A stretch of 64,000 nucleotides of DNA. Origin: Formosa sediminum. Lineage in GTDB: Bacteria; Bacteroidota; Bacteroidia; Flavobacteriales; Flavobacteriaceae. The position numbers were made by a program, and so were the translations under genes. The stretch lies in the NCBI RefSeq assembly GCF_007197735.1, contig NZ_CP041637.1, forward strand, positions 1,426,001-1,490,000. The letters run 5' to 3'. Under the pieces are notes generated by a model. The model was not told the origin of the DNA, searched no databases, and was given only the letters and a program-made list of their open reading frames with translations. Each line of letters begins with the position of its first letter. Position 1 is the first letter of the stretch. This document shows positions 26,897-36,248 of the stretch, one piece after another.

Positions 26897-28477
26897 ATGA
26901 GTGTAGCAAATTTTAGATTTGAAGGTTCAGATATGAATCGTAAACTTTTAATGGGGCATCCTTCAGGATTGTTCGTATTATTCTTTACCGAAATGTGGGA
27001 GCGTTTTTCTTATTATGGAATGCGTGCCATTTTAGTACTTTTCTTAACCTCTGCAATTATAGATGGAGGTTGGGCCTGGAGTAGAGAAGATGCCTTAAAT
27101 CTTTATGGGACCTATACTATGCTAGTGTATTTTTCTCCAATTATTGGAGGTTATTTAGCAGATAAGTTCTTTGGTTACAGACGTGCAGTAGCTATTGGAG
27201 CGTTAATCATGACATTGGGGCATGCCGCAATGGCTTTCGATACACCTTGGAGTCTATATTTAGGAATCGGTCTATTGGTTGCTGGTAACGGATTATTTAA
27301 GCCTAATATTACTTCTATTATTAATGGTATTTATAAAAATGCACAAGACAAAAAAGATGGTGCATTTACTATCTTTTATATGGGTGTTAATGCTGGCGCC
27401 TTTTTAGGAATTTTACTTTGTGGATATATTGGAGAATCTGTGGGGTGGCACTATGGATTTGGTTTAGCAGGCGTTTTTATGTTTTTGGGAATGGTTCAGT
27501 TTTGGTTAGCCCAAACTATTTTTGGAAGAATAGGATTGTCTCCTAAAGAGACTTTAAGTTTTGATGCAGACCCTCAAAATATAGAACCTGAGAGTACGGC
27601 AATTAAAGAAGAAGTGGTATCTTCACAGGTCCAGACAGATAGATATATTGTGGTAGGTATACTTGCATTTTTTACCATATTCTTTTGGGCTGCTTTTGAA
27701 CAAGCTGGTGGATCTATGACAATTTTTGCTTCAGATTATACAAATCGTGTTTTAGAAGGAAATTCGGCTACGATTTTTAGAATTGCAAACACATTACTCA
27801 CTGTAGTGCCATTAATAATTATTACATATGTGTTATTACAGTTGTTCAGAATTACTTTCGCTAAATATAAATTATCTAATTTAGCTTTAGGGTTAAGTTT
27901 TGCTATCATTTGGGGAATTGTTATTTATATGCTTAAAGAACAATTTGGAGAAGAAAATACAGAAATTCCTGCCTCTTGGTTTGGGATTTTAAATTCTTTC
28001 TACATAATTGCCTTTGCTCCTTTAGTTTCTAAAATTTGGGAAAGCAAATACAATCCGCCTGCAACTGTTAAATTTGGAATTGGTTTAGTATTATTAGGCT
28101 TAGGTTTTGGAGTTTTAGCTTATGGTTCTGCAAGTATTCCGCAGGGAGCTCAAACCGCATCTGTGAGTATAATATGGTTAATATTAGCTTATCTATTACA
28201 CACCTTAGGAGAATTGTCTTTATCTCCAGTAGGACTATCATATGTAAGTAAATTAGTGCCAGCTACCAAAATTGGGATAATGTTTGGCCTTTGGTATATA
28301 GCTGTAGGATTAGGAAATAAAGCTGCAGGAACTATGGGTGGACTTATAGATAAAATTACAGCTGCTTACGATATGAGTACATTCTTTTTGATTTTTACGT
28401 GTGTTCCTATTGGTGCAGGTTTAATTATTATGGCCTTAACTCGAAAAGTAAATAAATTAATGCATGGTGTTCATTAA
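26897..28477 (+). CDS. Second proton-coupled di/tripeptide transporter, POT family
   Basis: 526 residues. The POT signature is E32-M-W-E35-R36-F-S-Y-Y. GGYLADKFFGYRR, GNGLFKPNITSIING and AAFEQAGGSM are shared with the gene just upstream, but the central cytoplasmic linker (about 220-245, acidic) and the C-terminal half differ clearly. It is therefore a diverged paralogue rather than a recent copy. The start MSVANFRF is taken as given. A Met thirteen codons in would also keep all helices. A good terminator follows at 28500. Confidence 0.9.
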   Translation: MSVANFRFEGSDMNRKLLMGHPSGLFVLFFTEMWERFSYYGMRAILVLFLTSAIIDGGWAWSREDALNLYGTYTMLVYFSPIIGGYLADKFFGYRRAVAIGALIMTLGHAAMAFDTPWSLYLGIGLLVAGNGLFKPNITSIINGIYKNAQDKKDGAFTIFYMGVNAGAFLGILLCGYIGESVGWHYGFGLAGVFMFLGMVQFWLAQTIFGRIGLSPKETLSFDADPQNIEPESTAIKEEVVSSQVQTDRYIVVGILAFFTIFFWAAFEQAGGSMTIFASDYTNRVLEGNSATIFRIANTLLTVVPLIIITYVLLQLFRITFAKYKLSNLALGLSFAIIWGIVIYMLKEQFGEENTEIPASWFGILNSFYIIAFAPLVSKIWESKYNPPATVKFGIGLVLLGLGFGVLAYGSASIPQGAQTASVSIIWLILAYLLHTLGELSLSPVGLSYVSKLVPATKIGIMFGLWYIAVGLGNKAAGTMGGLIDKITAAYDMSTFFLIFTCVPIGAGLIIMALTRKVNKLMHGVH

Positions 28478-28499
28478 CACAGATATGGTTAAAATTATT

Positions 28500-28531
28500 A
28501 AAAAGCATCTTAGTTGTAAGGTGCTTTTTGT
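28500..28531 (+). terminator. Terminator after the peptide transporter genes
   Basis: AAAAAGCATCTTA pairs with TAAGGTGCTTTTT over 13 bp (one T-G pair) with loop GTTG, and the T-run is part of the right arm. It ends the DPP IV and transporter unit. Confidence 0.82.
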
Positions 28532-28588
28532 ATTTTAGACTAAATGCATTATAAAGCAGTATTATTAGAGTAAAATGAATTGATAATT

Positions 28589-29134
28589 ATGAAAAAAGGA
28601 TTGTTTATATTGGTTCTTATTTTTGCAGTAGGAATTGTAAATGCCCAAGAAATTAATTGGTTAAGTTTTAATGAAGCGCTAAAACTTCAGAAAAAAGAAC
28701 CTAAAAAAATAATGATGGATGCATATACTAATTGGTGTGGTCCATGTAAAATGTTAGATAAAAACACATTTCAAAATAAAGATGTTGTCGCATATGTAAA
28801 TGAAAATTATTATGCGGTCAAATTTAATGCTGAAGGTAAAGAGTCTATTACTTATCAAGAACAAGTATACGAAAATCCTAATTTTGACCCTGCAAAAGAA
28901 AATCGAAGAAATTCTGTACATGAGTTTACGATGGCCTTAGGTGTTAATGCCTATCCAACCATAGTGTTTTTAGATGAAACGGCTCAAGTTATTACGCCTG
29001 TTCGTGGTTATCAGAATCCTCAACAATTAGAGTTGTACTTAAAATTATTTTCTACAGATAAGTATAAAGAATTAGACAGTCAAGAAGTTGTTAACGCTTA
29101 TTTCGAGTCCTTTGTACCCGAATTTGTAGAATAG
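28589..29134 (+). CDS. Periplasmic thioredoxin-like protein
   Basis: 181 residues from the ATG at 28589. A TTG nine bases upstream is in frame but less likely. A signal peptide (about 1-19, ending VNAQ) is followed by a thioredoxin-fold domain with the redox motif WCGPCK (C50, C53) and a cis-Pro segment NAYPTIVFLD. A loop of about 30 residues (GKESITYQEQVYENPNFDPAKEN in part) lies between them, as in DUF255/thioredoxin_7-like proteins. It probably reduces or isomerises disulfides in the periplasm. It is a single gene after the transporter terminator, and its stop is 6 bp from that of the converging comEC. Confidence 0.82.
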   Translation: MKKGLFILVLIFAVGIVNAQEINWLSFNEALKLQKKEPKKIMMDAYTNWCGPCKMLDKNTFQNKDVVAYVNENYYAVKFNAEGKESITYQEQVYENPNFDPAKENRRNSVHEFTMALGVNAYPTIVFLDETAQVITPVRGYQNPQQLELYLKLFSTDKYKELDSQEVVNAYFESFVPEFVE

Positions 29135-29140
29135 ACAGCT

Positions 29141-31165
29141 TTAGTTTTTAAAAATATATGCTCCCTTTTTACCTGTTTGGTGAAAAGGGATTTTTTTATA
29201 ATCACAAGTTGTTTTCCAGCGTTTAATGTAAGATGTATAATTGCTGCCATCTGCAATGACGACATTGGGTTGTATAGAATCTATTACACGGTTTAAATTT
29301 ATTTTAGGTGAATTAGTAAGTAAAATATAATTTGGCTTAAAAGAACTAACTTTATATACTGCTAAGCTATCAATTATGAGTAATTTTTTGTTTTCTATAG
29401 TGTACACAGGCTTTAAAAGGGTATTGCTATAAGTTTGTATACCTTTAGAATTAATATACGCTTTTATAGGGTAGCTTTTAGAGAGGTCTGAAGAATCTGT
29501 ATGGTGTATTTTTAAATCGTATTTAGTTAAGCGTGTAATTATGCTTTTTCTGTTTTTATGAAATATAATCCACTCTTCATTAGAACGTGACCATGCGCTA
29601 TAGATTAAATTGGTTTGAAGCAATATGCATGACAATAAAACCAAGGTTACCGATTTAAATTTTGGATTTGTATATAAATAAATTAAACAAAGCATTATAA
29701 AGTATATGCAAATTAGTGTACTGAGTTCTATGGAGAGGGCACTAAATAAAAATTGATCTTGTCCTGCAATCCAATTTACTATAGCATTCATTAAACTAAT
29801 AGTCTTATTAAAAAGAGTAACTAAAATATGAGGTAATAGCTGCAACATTGCTAATGCAATTATTAGTATGCCTAAACCCAATATATAGCCTAAAAAAGGC
29901 ACGATTAATAAATTAGAGAGAAAGAATAAGCCAGGAAACTGATGAAAATAATAAATACTTAAAGGTAAAACGCCCACTTGTGCAGCAGTAGTAACTGTAA
30001 GCGTATTCCAAGCTATTCTAATCAGTTTGTGTTTCGGAAACCATAAACTATTAAGTTTAGGCTGTATGGTAATAATGCTTAGCACTGCCAGATAACTTAA
30101 CTGAAAGCCTACATCAAAAATAAGTAGTGGCTTAAATAAAAGAAGTAAAAATGCAGAAATTGCGACGGTATTAAATGTGTTAGCGGGTCTGTTAGCGTTT
30201 ATACTAATAGTTAATAAAGTAAACATAAGTGTCGCTCTGCTTACAGAGGGCGATAGTCCTGTTAAAAAAGCAAAACTCCACATTAATATAATAATACAGA
30301 TGGTTTTTATAGGTTTGCCATAAGGGAGTCGTTCTAAAGGCCTGCAAACAAAATTTAATAACAAAAGTAATATCCCAACATGTAAACCAGAGACTGCTAA
30401 TATATGTATAACGCCAGCTTTAGTGTAATTTGTGTATAATGATTCTGATATATCTTGACGCTGGCCAAGTAGTAAAGCATTTATAATTGCAAATTCATCT
30501 GTACCAAATGGGTAACTTTTTAATTGCTTGTATATGTATTTATTTAGTTTATATGCTAGCCCGAACACAGAATGTTTAGTAGCCTTAAGTTCTAATATCC
30601 TAGATTTACTTGTGGTGATCTGTTGGTAAATATACTGTCGCTCTAAATAGACTTTGTAATTAAATTGAGCTGGGTTTAGTGGCGGAGAAATGTTCTGTAA
30701 AGTGTCTGTAGTTAATAATACACTATCTATGTCGTATTGCTTAAATAAAGAGTCTTTTTTTATGTTAATTAAAGCTGTTCCTGAAACTGTCTTGTCATCA
30801 ATTTTTAAAATATCAATTACATATTTATCATAATATGCATTAGGTTTTAGAATGTCTTTAATTTTAAAAGTAATATATCTTTCTGACGTTTTTAAATGGG
30901 AATAATGAGATTTTCGTAACTTTTCATTGTGAATATTTACATTAAATATTCCGATAAAAATCATGAGTAAAAAGGCAAGACAACCAAAAGATGCAGGAGG
31001 CTTAAAGCTAGAGATGTTTAGCTTTAAAATTACACCCAGCACACCAAGTAATACAACACAAATTATGGCAGTCCATTCTAAAGGTATGTATATATAATAT
31101 CCTATACAAATACCTAAAATTAAAAAGAATGTGAGTTTTACTATTATAAAGTGACCTAACTTCAT
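29141..31165 (-). CDS. comEC: ComEC/Rec2 family DNA-uptake channel protein
   Basis: 674 residues. The N-terminal DUF4131 part has two to three helices and a soluble segment (about 40-215). The Competence domain (about 225-505) has many helices and the typical AVSGLHVGILLLLL and SPSVSRATLMF motifs. ComEC carries single-stranded DNA through the inner membrane in natural transformation. The C-terminal stretch (about 540-674) resembles the metallo-beta-lactamase-like domain of long ComEC in position and in segments like NYILLTNSP and VVIADGSN, but it lacks HxHxDH, so it is degenerate or non-catalytic. It is the last gene of the surE-lpxB unit, 19 bp after the NlpC gene. Confidence 0.85.
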   Translation of the reverse strand: MKLGHFIIVKLTFFLILGICIGYYIYIPLEWTAIICVVLLGVLGVILKLNISSFKPPASFGCLAFLLMIFIGIFNVNIHNEKLRKSHYSHLKTSERYITFKIKDILKPNAYYDKYVIDILKIDDKTVSGTALINIKKDSLFKQYDIDSVLLTTDTLQNISPPLNPAQFNYKVYLERQYIYQQITTSKSRILELKATKHSVFGLAYKLNKYIYKQLKSYPFGTDEFAIINALLLGQRQDISESLYTNYTKAGVIHILAVSGLHVGILLLLLNFVCRPLERLPYGKPIKTICIIILMWSFAFLTGLSPSVSRATLMFTLLTISINANRPANTFNTVAISAFLLLLFKPLLIFDVGFQLSYLAVLSIITIQPKLNSLWFPKHKLIRIAWNTLTVTTAAQVGVLPLSIYYFHQFPGLFFLSNLLIVPFLGYILGLGILIIALAMLQLLPHILVTLFNKTISLMNAIVNWIAGQDQFLFSALSIELSTLICIYFIMLCLIYLYTNPKFKSVTLVLLSCILLQTNLIYSAWSRSNEEWIIFHKNRKSIITRLTKYDLKIHHTDSSDLSKSYPIKAYINSKGIQTYSNTLLKPVYTIENKKLLIIDSLAVYKVSSFKPNYILLTNSPKINLNRVIDSIQPNVVIADGSNYTSYIKRWKTTCDYKKIPFHQTGKKGAYIFKN

Positions 31166-31184
31166 AACAGTAAGGTACTAATAA

Positions 31185-31745
31185 TTAGAGAATTCTGCGA
31201 GCTTCTTTAAAGGAATAATACCAATAACGTTCTGCTAACGAAGATGTTATAACGCCTTTGCTTGTGGTGGAATGAATAAACTCCACATTACCAGTTCTAG
31301 ATGCAACAACTAAACCCACATGATTAATAGTATTTCGTTTTGGGTTGGTCTGAAAAAATAAAAGATCTCCAACTTGTACATCTTCTATATTAATTTTAGA
31401 TCCTTCTAGGGCCATGTCTCTAGAAACTCGAGGTAAATCAATATTATAAGCTTTAAAAGTTTCATAAACTAAGCCAGAACAATCCATGCCTTTAGTTGTA
31501 GTTCCGCCATATTTATAACGCACCCCTTCAAATTGTTTTGCATAATCGCGTAATTCTGTTCCTAAATGTTTGGATGCTTCACGGTCTATTGGTGCTAAAA
31601 CAGCGTCGTTAGATGTGCTGTTTGTTTCAATAGTATTATTCGATGCAGATATGCTATTTGTTTTAGAATACGAGGTCGTTTTTTTAGTAGATTTACAACT
31701 ACTTATGCAAATAAGTAAACATAATAGTAGGGATAATTTATGCAT
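31185..31745 (-). CDS. NlpC/P60 family (C40) cell-wall peptidase, lipoprotein
   Basis: 186 residues. The signal segment ends in the lipobox ISSC (Cys17), then a Ser/Thr/Asn-rich linker to about residue 50. The NlpC/P60 domain has the catalytic Cys89 (MDCSGLVYE), His142 (NHVGLVV) and His158 (FIHSTTSKG). It cleaves peptidoglycan stem peptides, probably between D-iGlu and meso-DAP, from the periplasmic face. It sits 9 bp after lpxB and 19 bp before comEC in a minus-strand operon. Confidence 0.87.
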   Translation of the reverse strand: MHKLSLLLCLLICISSCKSTKKTTSYSKTNSISASNNTIETNSTSNDAVLAPIDREASKHLGTELRDYAKQFEGVRYKYGGTTTKGMDCSGLVYETFKAYNIDLPRVSRDMALEGSKINIEDVQVGDLLFFQTNPKRNTINHVGLVVASRTGNVEFIHSTTSKGVITSSLAERYWYYSFKEARRIL

Positions 31746-31754
31746 ATTAAGGGG

Positions 31755-32864
31755 TTAATTTAGGGCTTTATAAATGTGTTCGGCTGTTTTTTTACTTGCG
31801 CCTTTACCTCCAAGTTTCTTTTCTAAGTCGTAATAATTAATAAAAAACTTAGTGCGTTCATAAGGATCTAAAATAAGATTCAGTTCTTTTTTTAAATTCT
31901 TGGATGTAAATTCGTCTTGAATCAGTTCTTTAACTACAGGTTTGTCCATAATTAAATTCACTAATGAAATATATTTTAAAGTAATAATACGTTTTCCTAT
32001 TTGGTAAGACAACCAGCTGCCTTTATAGCATACAACTTGTGGAACTTTAAATAAAGCGGTTTCTAAAGTGGCGGTACCAGAGGTAACCAATGCAGCATAA
32101 GATACGCTAAGCAAATCGTAGGTTTTATTTGCAATAAAATGCACTTCTGTGTTTTTTATAAACTGTTGGTAATACTCAAAATCTTGACTAGGAGCGCCTG
32201 CAATAACAAATTGATAATCTGGGTAGTCATTAATAATACTAAGCATAACTGTTAGCATTTTTTTTATTTCTTGCTTTCTGCTACCAGGTAAAATTGCAAT
32301 TATTGGTTTGTCGTTTAAGTTGTGTTCTTTCCTAAAGACAAATTCATCAACTTGATTTCTATCTGCAATAGCATCAATTAAAGGGTGGCCTACAAAAGTA
32401 ACATCGTAATTATACCTGTCGTAAAACGATTTTACAAACGGCAAAATTACATACATATTGTCTATATCGCGTTTAATTTTGTTAACACGACTAGCTCTAG
32501 ACGCCCAAACTTGTGGCGATATATAATAATTTGTACGGTAATGATTTTGCTTTGCCCATTTTGCAATACGTAAATTAAATCCGGAATTATCAATAAAAAT
32601 TATAACATCAGGATTATATGTTGCAATATCAGATTTGCAAAACGAAATGGCTTTTAAAATTTTAGATAGATTAGTTATAACTTCGGCAAAGCCCATAAAA
32701 GCGCGTTCTTTGTAATGGCTTACTAAAGTGCCTCCAACATTTTGCATGAGATCTCCTCCCCAAAACCTAAAATTGGCATTGGTATCTACTTCTTGTAGTG
32801 CTTTCATTAAATTAGCACCATGTAAATCGCCCGAAGCTTCTCCTGCAATAATGTAATATTTCAT
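31755..32864 (-). CDS. lpxB: Lipid-A-disaccharide synthase
   Basis: 369 residues, usual length for GT19 LpxB, which joins UDP-2,3-diacylglucosamine and lipid X in lipid A synthesis at the inner membrane. The N-terminus YYIIAGEASGDLHGANLMKAL is diagnostic, followed by FIDNSGFNLRIAKWAK, YYISPQVWASRASRV, FVGHPLIDA and ILPGSRKQEIKKML. It shares one base with the upstream 94-residue membrane gene, and the NlpC gene follows 9 bp later. Confidence 0.95.
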   Translation of the reverse strand: MKYYIIAGEASGDLHGANLMKALQEVDTNANFRFWGGDLMQNVGGTLVSHYKERAFMGFAEVITNLSKILKAISFCKSDIATYNPDVIIFIDNSGFNLRIAKWAKQNHYRTNYYISPQVWASRASRVNKIKRDIDNMYVILPFVKSFYDRYNYDVTFVGHPLIDAIADRNQVDEFVFRKEHNLNDKPIIAILPGSRKQEIKKMLTVMLSIINDYPDYQFVIAGAPSQDFEYYQQFIKNTEVHFIANKTYDLLSVSYAALVTSGTATLETALFKVPQVVCYKGSWLSYQIGKRIITLKYISLVNLIMDKPVVKELIQDEFTSKNLKKELNLILDPYERTKFFINYYDLEKKLGGKGASKKTAEHIYKALN

Positions 32865-33148
32865 TATAAAAATTTAAAAATAAAAGTAAAAACAGCAATG
32901 CAAACGGTAGCTAAAATGACACCTCTTGCTCTATAGTCTTGTCTCTTTTTTATAAAAATAAAAAATGCTGCTAAATTTAAAACGGCACCTATACTAATTA
33001 GTTTTCCTAAAAAATCTTCTGCAGCAGCAGCTTTAATCACCATTATAATATCATCTCCTTGGCCAAGTATTAAAGCGGCCAAAAGTAATCCCATGAGGTT
33101 TGCTATTACGCCTACAATAAATCCTATAAAAACTTCTTTTTTAATCAT
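32864..33148 (-). CDS. Small three-helix membrane protein of unknown function
   Basis: 94 residues with three hydrophobic helices (about 7-28, 48-65 and 76-93) and a basic loop KKRQDYRARG before the last. I do not recognise a domain. It overlaps surE by 8 bp and lpxB by 1 bp, so it is translationally coupled to both and very likely real. Its position suggests an envelope role, but nothing in the sequence shows which. Confidence 0.72.
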   Translation of the reverse strand: MIKKEVFIGFIVGVIANLMGLLLAALILGQGDDIIMVIKAAAAEDFLGKLISIGAVLNLAAFFIFIKKRQDYRARGVILATVCIAVFTFIFKFL

Positions 33149-33917
33149 TTAAATTCCAAGTGTTAATTTGTTTTATACTTTGGTATGCTGTTAGGTCAAA
33201 TTGTACGGGGACTATAGATACATAATTATGTTCTAGAGCCCATTCGTCTGTGTCTTCACCTTGGTCTAAATTTTCAAATTTTCCAGCAAGCCAATAATAA
33301 TCTTTACCCATAGGGCTTTGTCTTTTATCAAATTGTTCTACCCAATTTGCGCGTGCTTGTCGGCAAACACGAATGCCTTTAATGTCTTTTTGTGGAACAT
33401 TAGGAATATTTACATTTAAAACTACACCTTGTGGTAAGCCATGAGCTATAGTATTTGTTGTAATTTTTCTTATAAAAGATTCCGAGTGTTCAAAATTAGC
33501 ACTCCAACTGTAATCAAGTAAAGAGAAGCCAATAGCCGGAATTCCTTCAATACCAGCTTCTATTGCAGCACTCATAGTTCCCGAATAAATTACATTTATT
33601 GAAGAGTTAGAGCCGTGGTTTATTCCGGAAACACATAAATCTGGTTTGCGTTTTAAAATTTCTCGTACACCTAATTTTACACAATCTGCTGGAGTTCCTG
33701 AGCAGCTGTATTCTTTTTGAGGGCCGTTATCGATGGTTACTTTCTCAACATAGAGAGTAGAATCTACCGTTATGGCATGTCCCATTCCGCTTTGGGGACT
33801 ATCGGGAGCAACTACAACAACCTCCCCAATTGTGTTCATTATTTTTATTAAAGTTCTAATTCCTGGGGCAGTTATACCATCGTCATTAATAACTAAAATG
33901 AGTGGCTTTTTAGACAT
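33141..33917 (-). CDS. surE: 5'/3'-nucleotidase SurE
   Basis: 258 residues, typical SurE length. The N-terminal ILVINDDGITAPGI carries the metal-binding Asp pair, with VVVAPDSPQSGMGHAIT, CSGTPADCVKLG and SGINHGSNSSINVIYSGTMSAAIEA following in the order of the family. It removes phosphate from nucleoside 5'- and 3'-monophosphates and acts in stress survival. It is the first gene of the minus-strand unit surE, orf, lpxB, nlpC, comEC. A -7-like TATTTTAG lies at 33942-33949 on the minus strand, one mismatch from consensus. Confidence 0.93.
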   Translation of the reverse strand: MSKKPLILVINDDGITAPGIRTLIKIMNTIGEVVVVAPDSPQSGMGHAITVDSTLYVEKVTIDNGPQKEYSCSGTPADCVKLGVREILKRKPDLCVSGINHGSNSSINVIYSGTMSAAIEAGIEGIPAIGFSLLDYSWSANFEHSESFIRKITTNTIAHGLPQGVVLNVNIPNVPQKDIKGIRVCRQARANWVEQFDKRQSPMGKDYYWLAGKFENLDQGEDTDEWALEHNYVSIVPVQFDLTAYQSIKQINTWNLND

Positions 33918-34033
33918 GTTTTGTGTTTTAAAATAGCTATGCTAAAATACATAAAATATGACTGAAACTTCGATTTTGTTCAGTTTAACAAAAAATTACC
34001 TTATATGGATTTTTATTGGCATAGTTTTTTCTC

Positions 34034-34041
34034 TACTTTAG
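34034..34041 (+). promoter_or_regulatory. Possible -7 box of prc
   Basis: TACTTTAG is one base from TAnnTTTG. A TTG at 34016-34018 is 15 bp upstream, slightly closer than usual. The predicted start of transcription is near 34048, upstream of the chosen ATG at 34073. Confidence 0.3.
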
Positions 34042-34072
34042 TGAAAAATATACGATGCATTTTTATAGGCTT

Positions 34073-36241
34073 ATGAAAAGGAATTACAGATATTTAGTAT
34101 TATTATTGTTATTAGCTTCGGCTTCTTGCAGTTTTACCACTAAAACTTTTAGCGATCCAGACAAGGATAAATTATTAGTTCAAGTTATAACTTACGTATT
34201 AGAACGTGGTCACTTCGACCCTAAGGCATTAGATGATAGTTTTTCTGAAGAAGTATACGATAATTATTTAGATGCTATAGATCCCTTAAAACGATATTTT
34301 TACGAATCGGATATTAAAGAATTTGAAAAGTATAAATATAATTTAGACGATCAACTAAAAGCGTACGATATAACTTTTTTTGATATTACTCACGAACGAT
34401 TATTACAAAGAATGGAAGAGTCTAAAGTGCTTTATAAAGCCATTTTAGCAGAGCCTTTTGATTATTCTATAGACGAAGAATTTAATGTAGATTATGAAAA
34501 TAAATCTTACGTAAATTCTAAGAAAGAGATGAAAAACCGTTGGAGACAGCAACTAAAGTTTTCTACCATTTCTAATTATGATGATTTAAAAACAGAAGAA
34601 CGTCAGAATAAAGAGAATGATCCCGACTACAAATTAAAGTCTGAAGCAGAGATTGAAAAAGAATCTCGAGAATCAACTTTAAAATCTATAGATAATTATT
34701 ATACAGATTATATAGACGATTTAGAGCGTAACGATTGGTTTACAATGTATGTAAATGCTGTAGTAGAAGGTTTCGATCCGCATACTTTTTATTTTGCCCC
34801 AGAAGACAAAGATAGATTTGACCAGCAAATGTCTGGTAAGTTAGAAGGTATTGGTGCCAGATTGCAAAAGAAAATGGATAATGTTAAAATAATGGAACTA
34901 ATTTCTGGAGGGCCTGCTTGGAGAGGTAAAGAATTGGAAGTTGGAGATGCTATCTTAAAAGTACGCCAAGAAGACGAGAAAGAAGCTGTTAACATTGTTG
35001 GGATGCGTTTAGACGATGCTATTAAATACATTAAAGGTCCTAAGGGTACTGAGGTAATATTAACCGTAAAAAAAGTAGATGGGTCGACCAAAGAAATTAC
35101 AATTGTAAGAGACATTGTAGAACTTGAAGAAACCTATGCGAAATCATCTATTGTAACTAAAAATAATACAAAATATGGAGTTATTAATCTTCCTAAGTTT
35201 TATGTTGATTTTGAAGATTATAATAGCAGAAATGCCGCTTCTGATATTAAAATTGAAATTGATAGATTGAAAGCAGAAGGTATGCAAGGTCTTGTTTTAG
35301 ATTTAAGAAATAACGGTGGAGGATCTTTGCAAACTGTTGTAGATATGGCAGGATTATTTATTAAAGATGGTCCTATTGTACAAGTGCGCTCTACAGGAGA
35401 ACCTAAAGAAATTTTAAGAGATAAAGACGAGTCTATAGAATGGGATGGTCCACTTGTTATCTTGGTTAATGAATTATCTGCTTCAGCTTCTGAAATTTTA
35501 GCTGCAGCAATGCAAGACTACAAGCGTGGTATAATAATAGGTAGTAAACAAACGTATGGTAAAGGTACAGTACAGAATGTATTAGACTTAAATCGTATGG
35601 TGCGTAATAATAGTAATGGAGATTTAGGTGCACTTAAGTTAACTACACAAAAATTTTATAGAATTAATGGTGGTTCTACACAATTAGAAGGCGTTAAAAG
35701 TGATGTAGTTGTTCCAGATCGTTATAGTTTTATTGATATAGGAGAGAAAGATCAGGAAAATCCGTTACCATGGGATAAAATAGCTCCTGCAGATTATACC
35801 TTATGGAATGGATATTTTGACTACGATACAACGATACAGAAAAGTAAAGAGCGTATGAGTAATAATTCTCAGCTTAATTTAATTGCAGATAATGCAAAAT
35901 GGATTAAATCTAAAATGGATGAAAATACATTTAATTTAAATTATGAGAAGTATAAACAGAAGCTAGATTTAAATGAAGAAGAAGCTAAGCGTTTTGAAAA
36001 AATAGCCGATTATAAATCAAACCTTACGTATTCGTCTTTACCTTATGAAGAAGCTTTGTTTGCAAAAGATTCTACTTTAAGAGAAAAACGTGAGCGTTGG
36101 CACGAGAGCTTAACGCAAGATGTATATGTAGAAGAGGCGGTTAATGTACTTGAAGATTTAAAAAATGCATATGCAATAAAAGAAGAACTAGCAGCTGCGG
36201 CACCTAAAAATTCGCCAAAAGTTAATTCTTCTAAAAATTAA
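34073..36241 (+). CDS. prc: Tail-specific (carboxy-terminal processing) protease Prc, S41 family
   Basis: 722 residues from ATG 34073. The ATG at 34055 would add six residues before the signal segment. A lipobox-like ASASC (Cys19) suggests a lipoprotein. A long helical N-terminal domain is followed by a PDZ domain (about 230-320, starting LEGIGARLQKKMDNVKIMELISGGPA in part) and the S41 protease core with the catalytic Ser471 in SASAS and Lys497 in TYGKGTVQ. A C-terminal DUF3340-like helical domain then follows. It degrades or trims periplasmic proteins and, in E. coli, peptidoglycan hydrolases. The ABC permease gene starts 7 bp later. Confidence 0.9.
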   Translation: MKRNYRYLVLLLLLASASCSFTTKTFSDPDKDKLLVQVITYVLERGHFDPKALDDSFSEEVYDNYLDAIDPLKRYFYESDIKEFEKYKYNLDDQLKAYDITFFDITHERLLQRMEESKVLYKAILAEPFDYSIDEEFNVDYENKSYVNSKKEMKNRWRQQLKFSTISNYDDLKTEERQNKENDPDYKLKSEAEIEKESRESTLKSIDNYYTDYIDDLERNDWFTMYVNAVVEGFDPHTFYFAPEDKDRFDQQMSGKLEGIGARLQKKMDNVKIMELISGGPAWRGKELEVGDAILKVRQEDEKEAVNIVGMRLDDAIKYIKGPKGTEVILTVKKVDGSTKEITIVRDIVELEETYAKSSIVTKNNTKYGVINLPKFYVDFEDYNSRNAASDIKIEIDRLKAEGMQGLVLDLRNNGGGSLQTVVDMAGLFIKDGPIVQVRSTGEPKEILRDKDESIEWDGPLVILVNELSASASEILAAAMQDYKRGIIIGSKQTYGKGTVQNVLDLNRMVRNNSNGDLGALKLTTQKFYRINGGSTQLEGVKSDVVVPDRYSFIDIGEKDQENPLPWDKIAPADYTLWNGYFDYDTTIQKSKERMSNNSQLNLIADNAKWIKSKMDENTFNLNYEKYKQKLDLNEEEAKRFEKIADYKSNLTYSSLPYEEALFAKDSTLREKRERWHESLTQDVYVEEAVNVLEDLKNAYAIKEELAAAAPKNSPKVNSSKN

Positions 36242-36248
36242 ATAATAA

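Noticed and set aside
25333-28477. The two POT genes as a recent duplication or mobile copy
   Set aside because: They share motifs but differ along most of their length and in the central linker, and have no flanking repeats.
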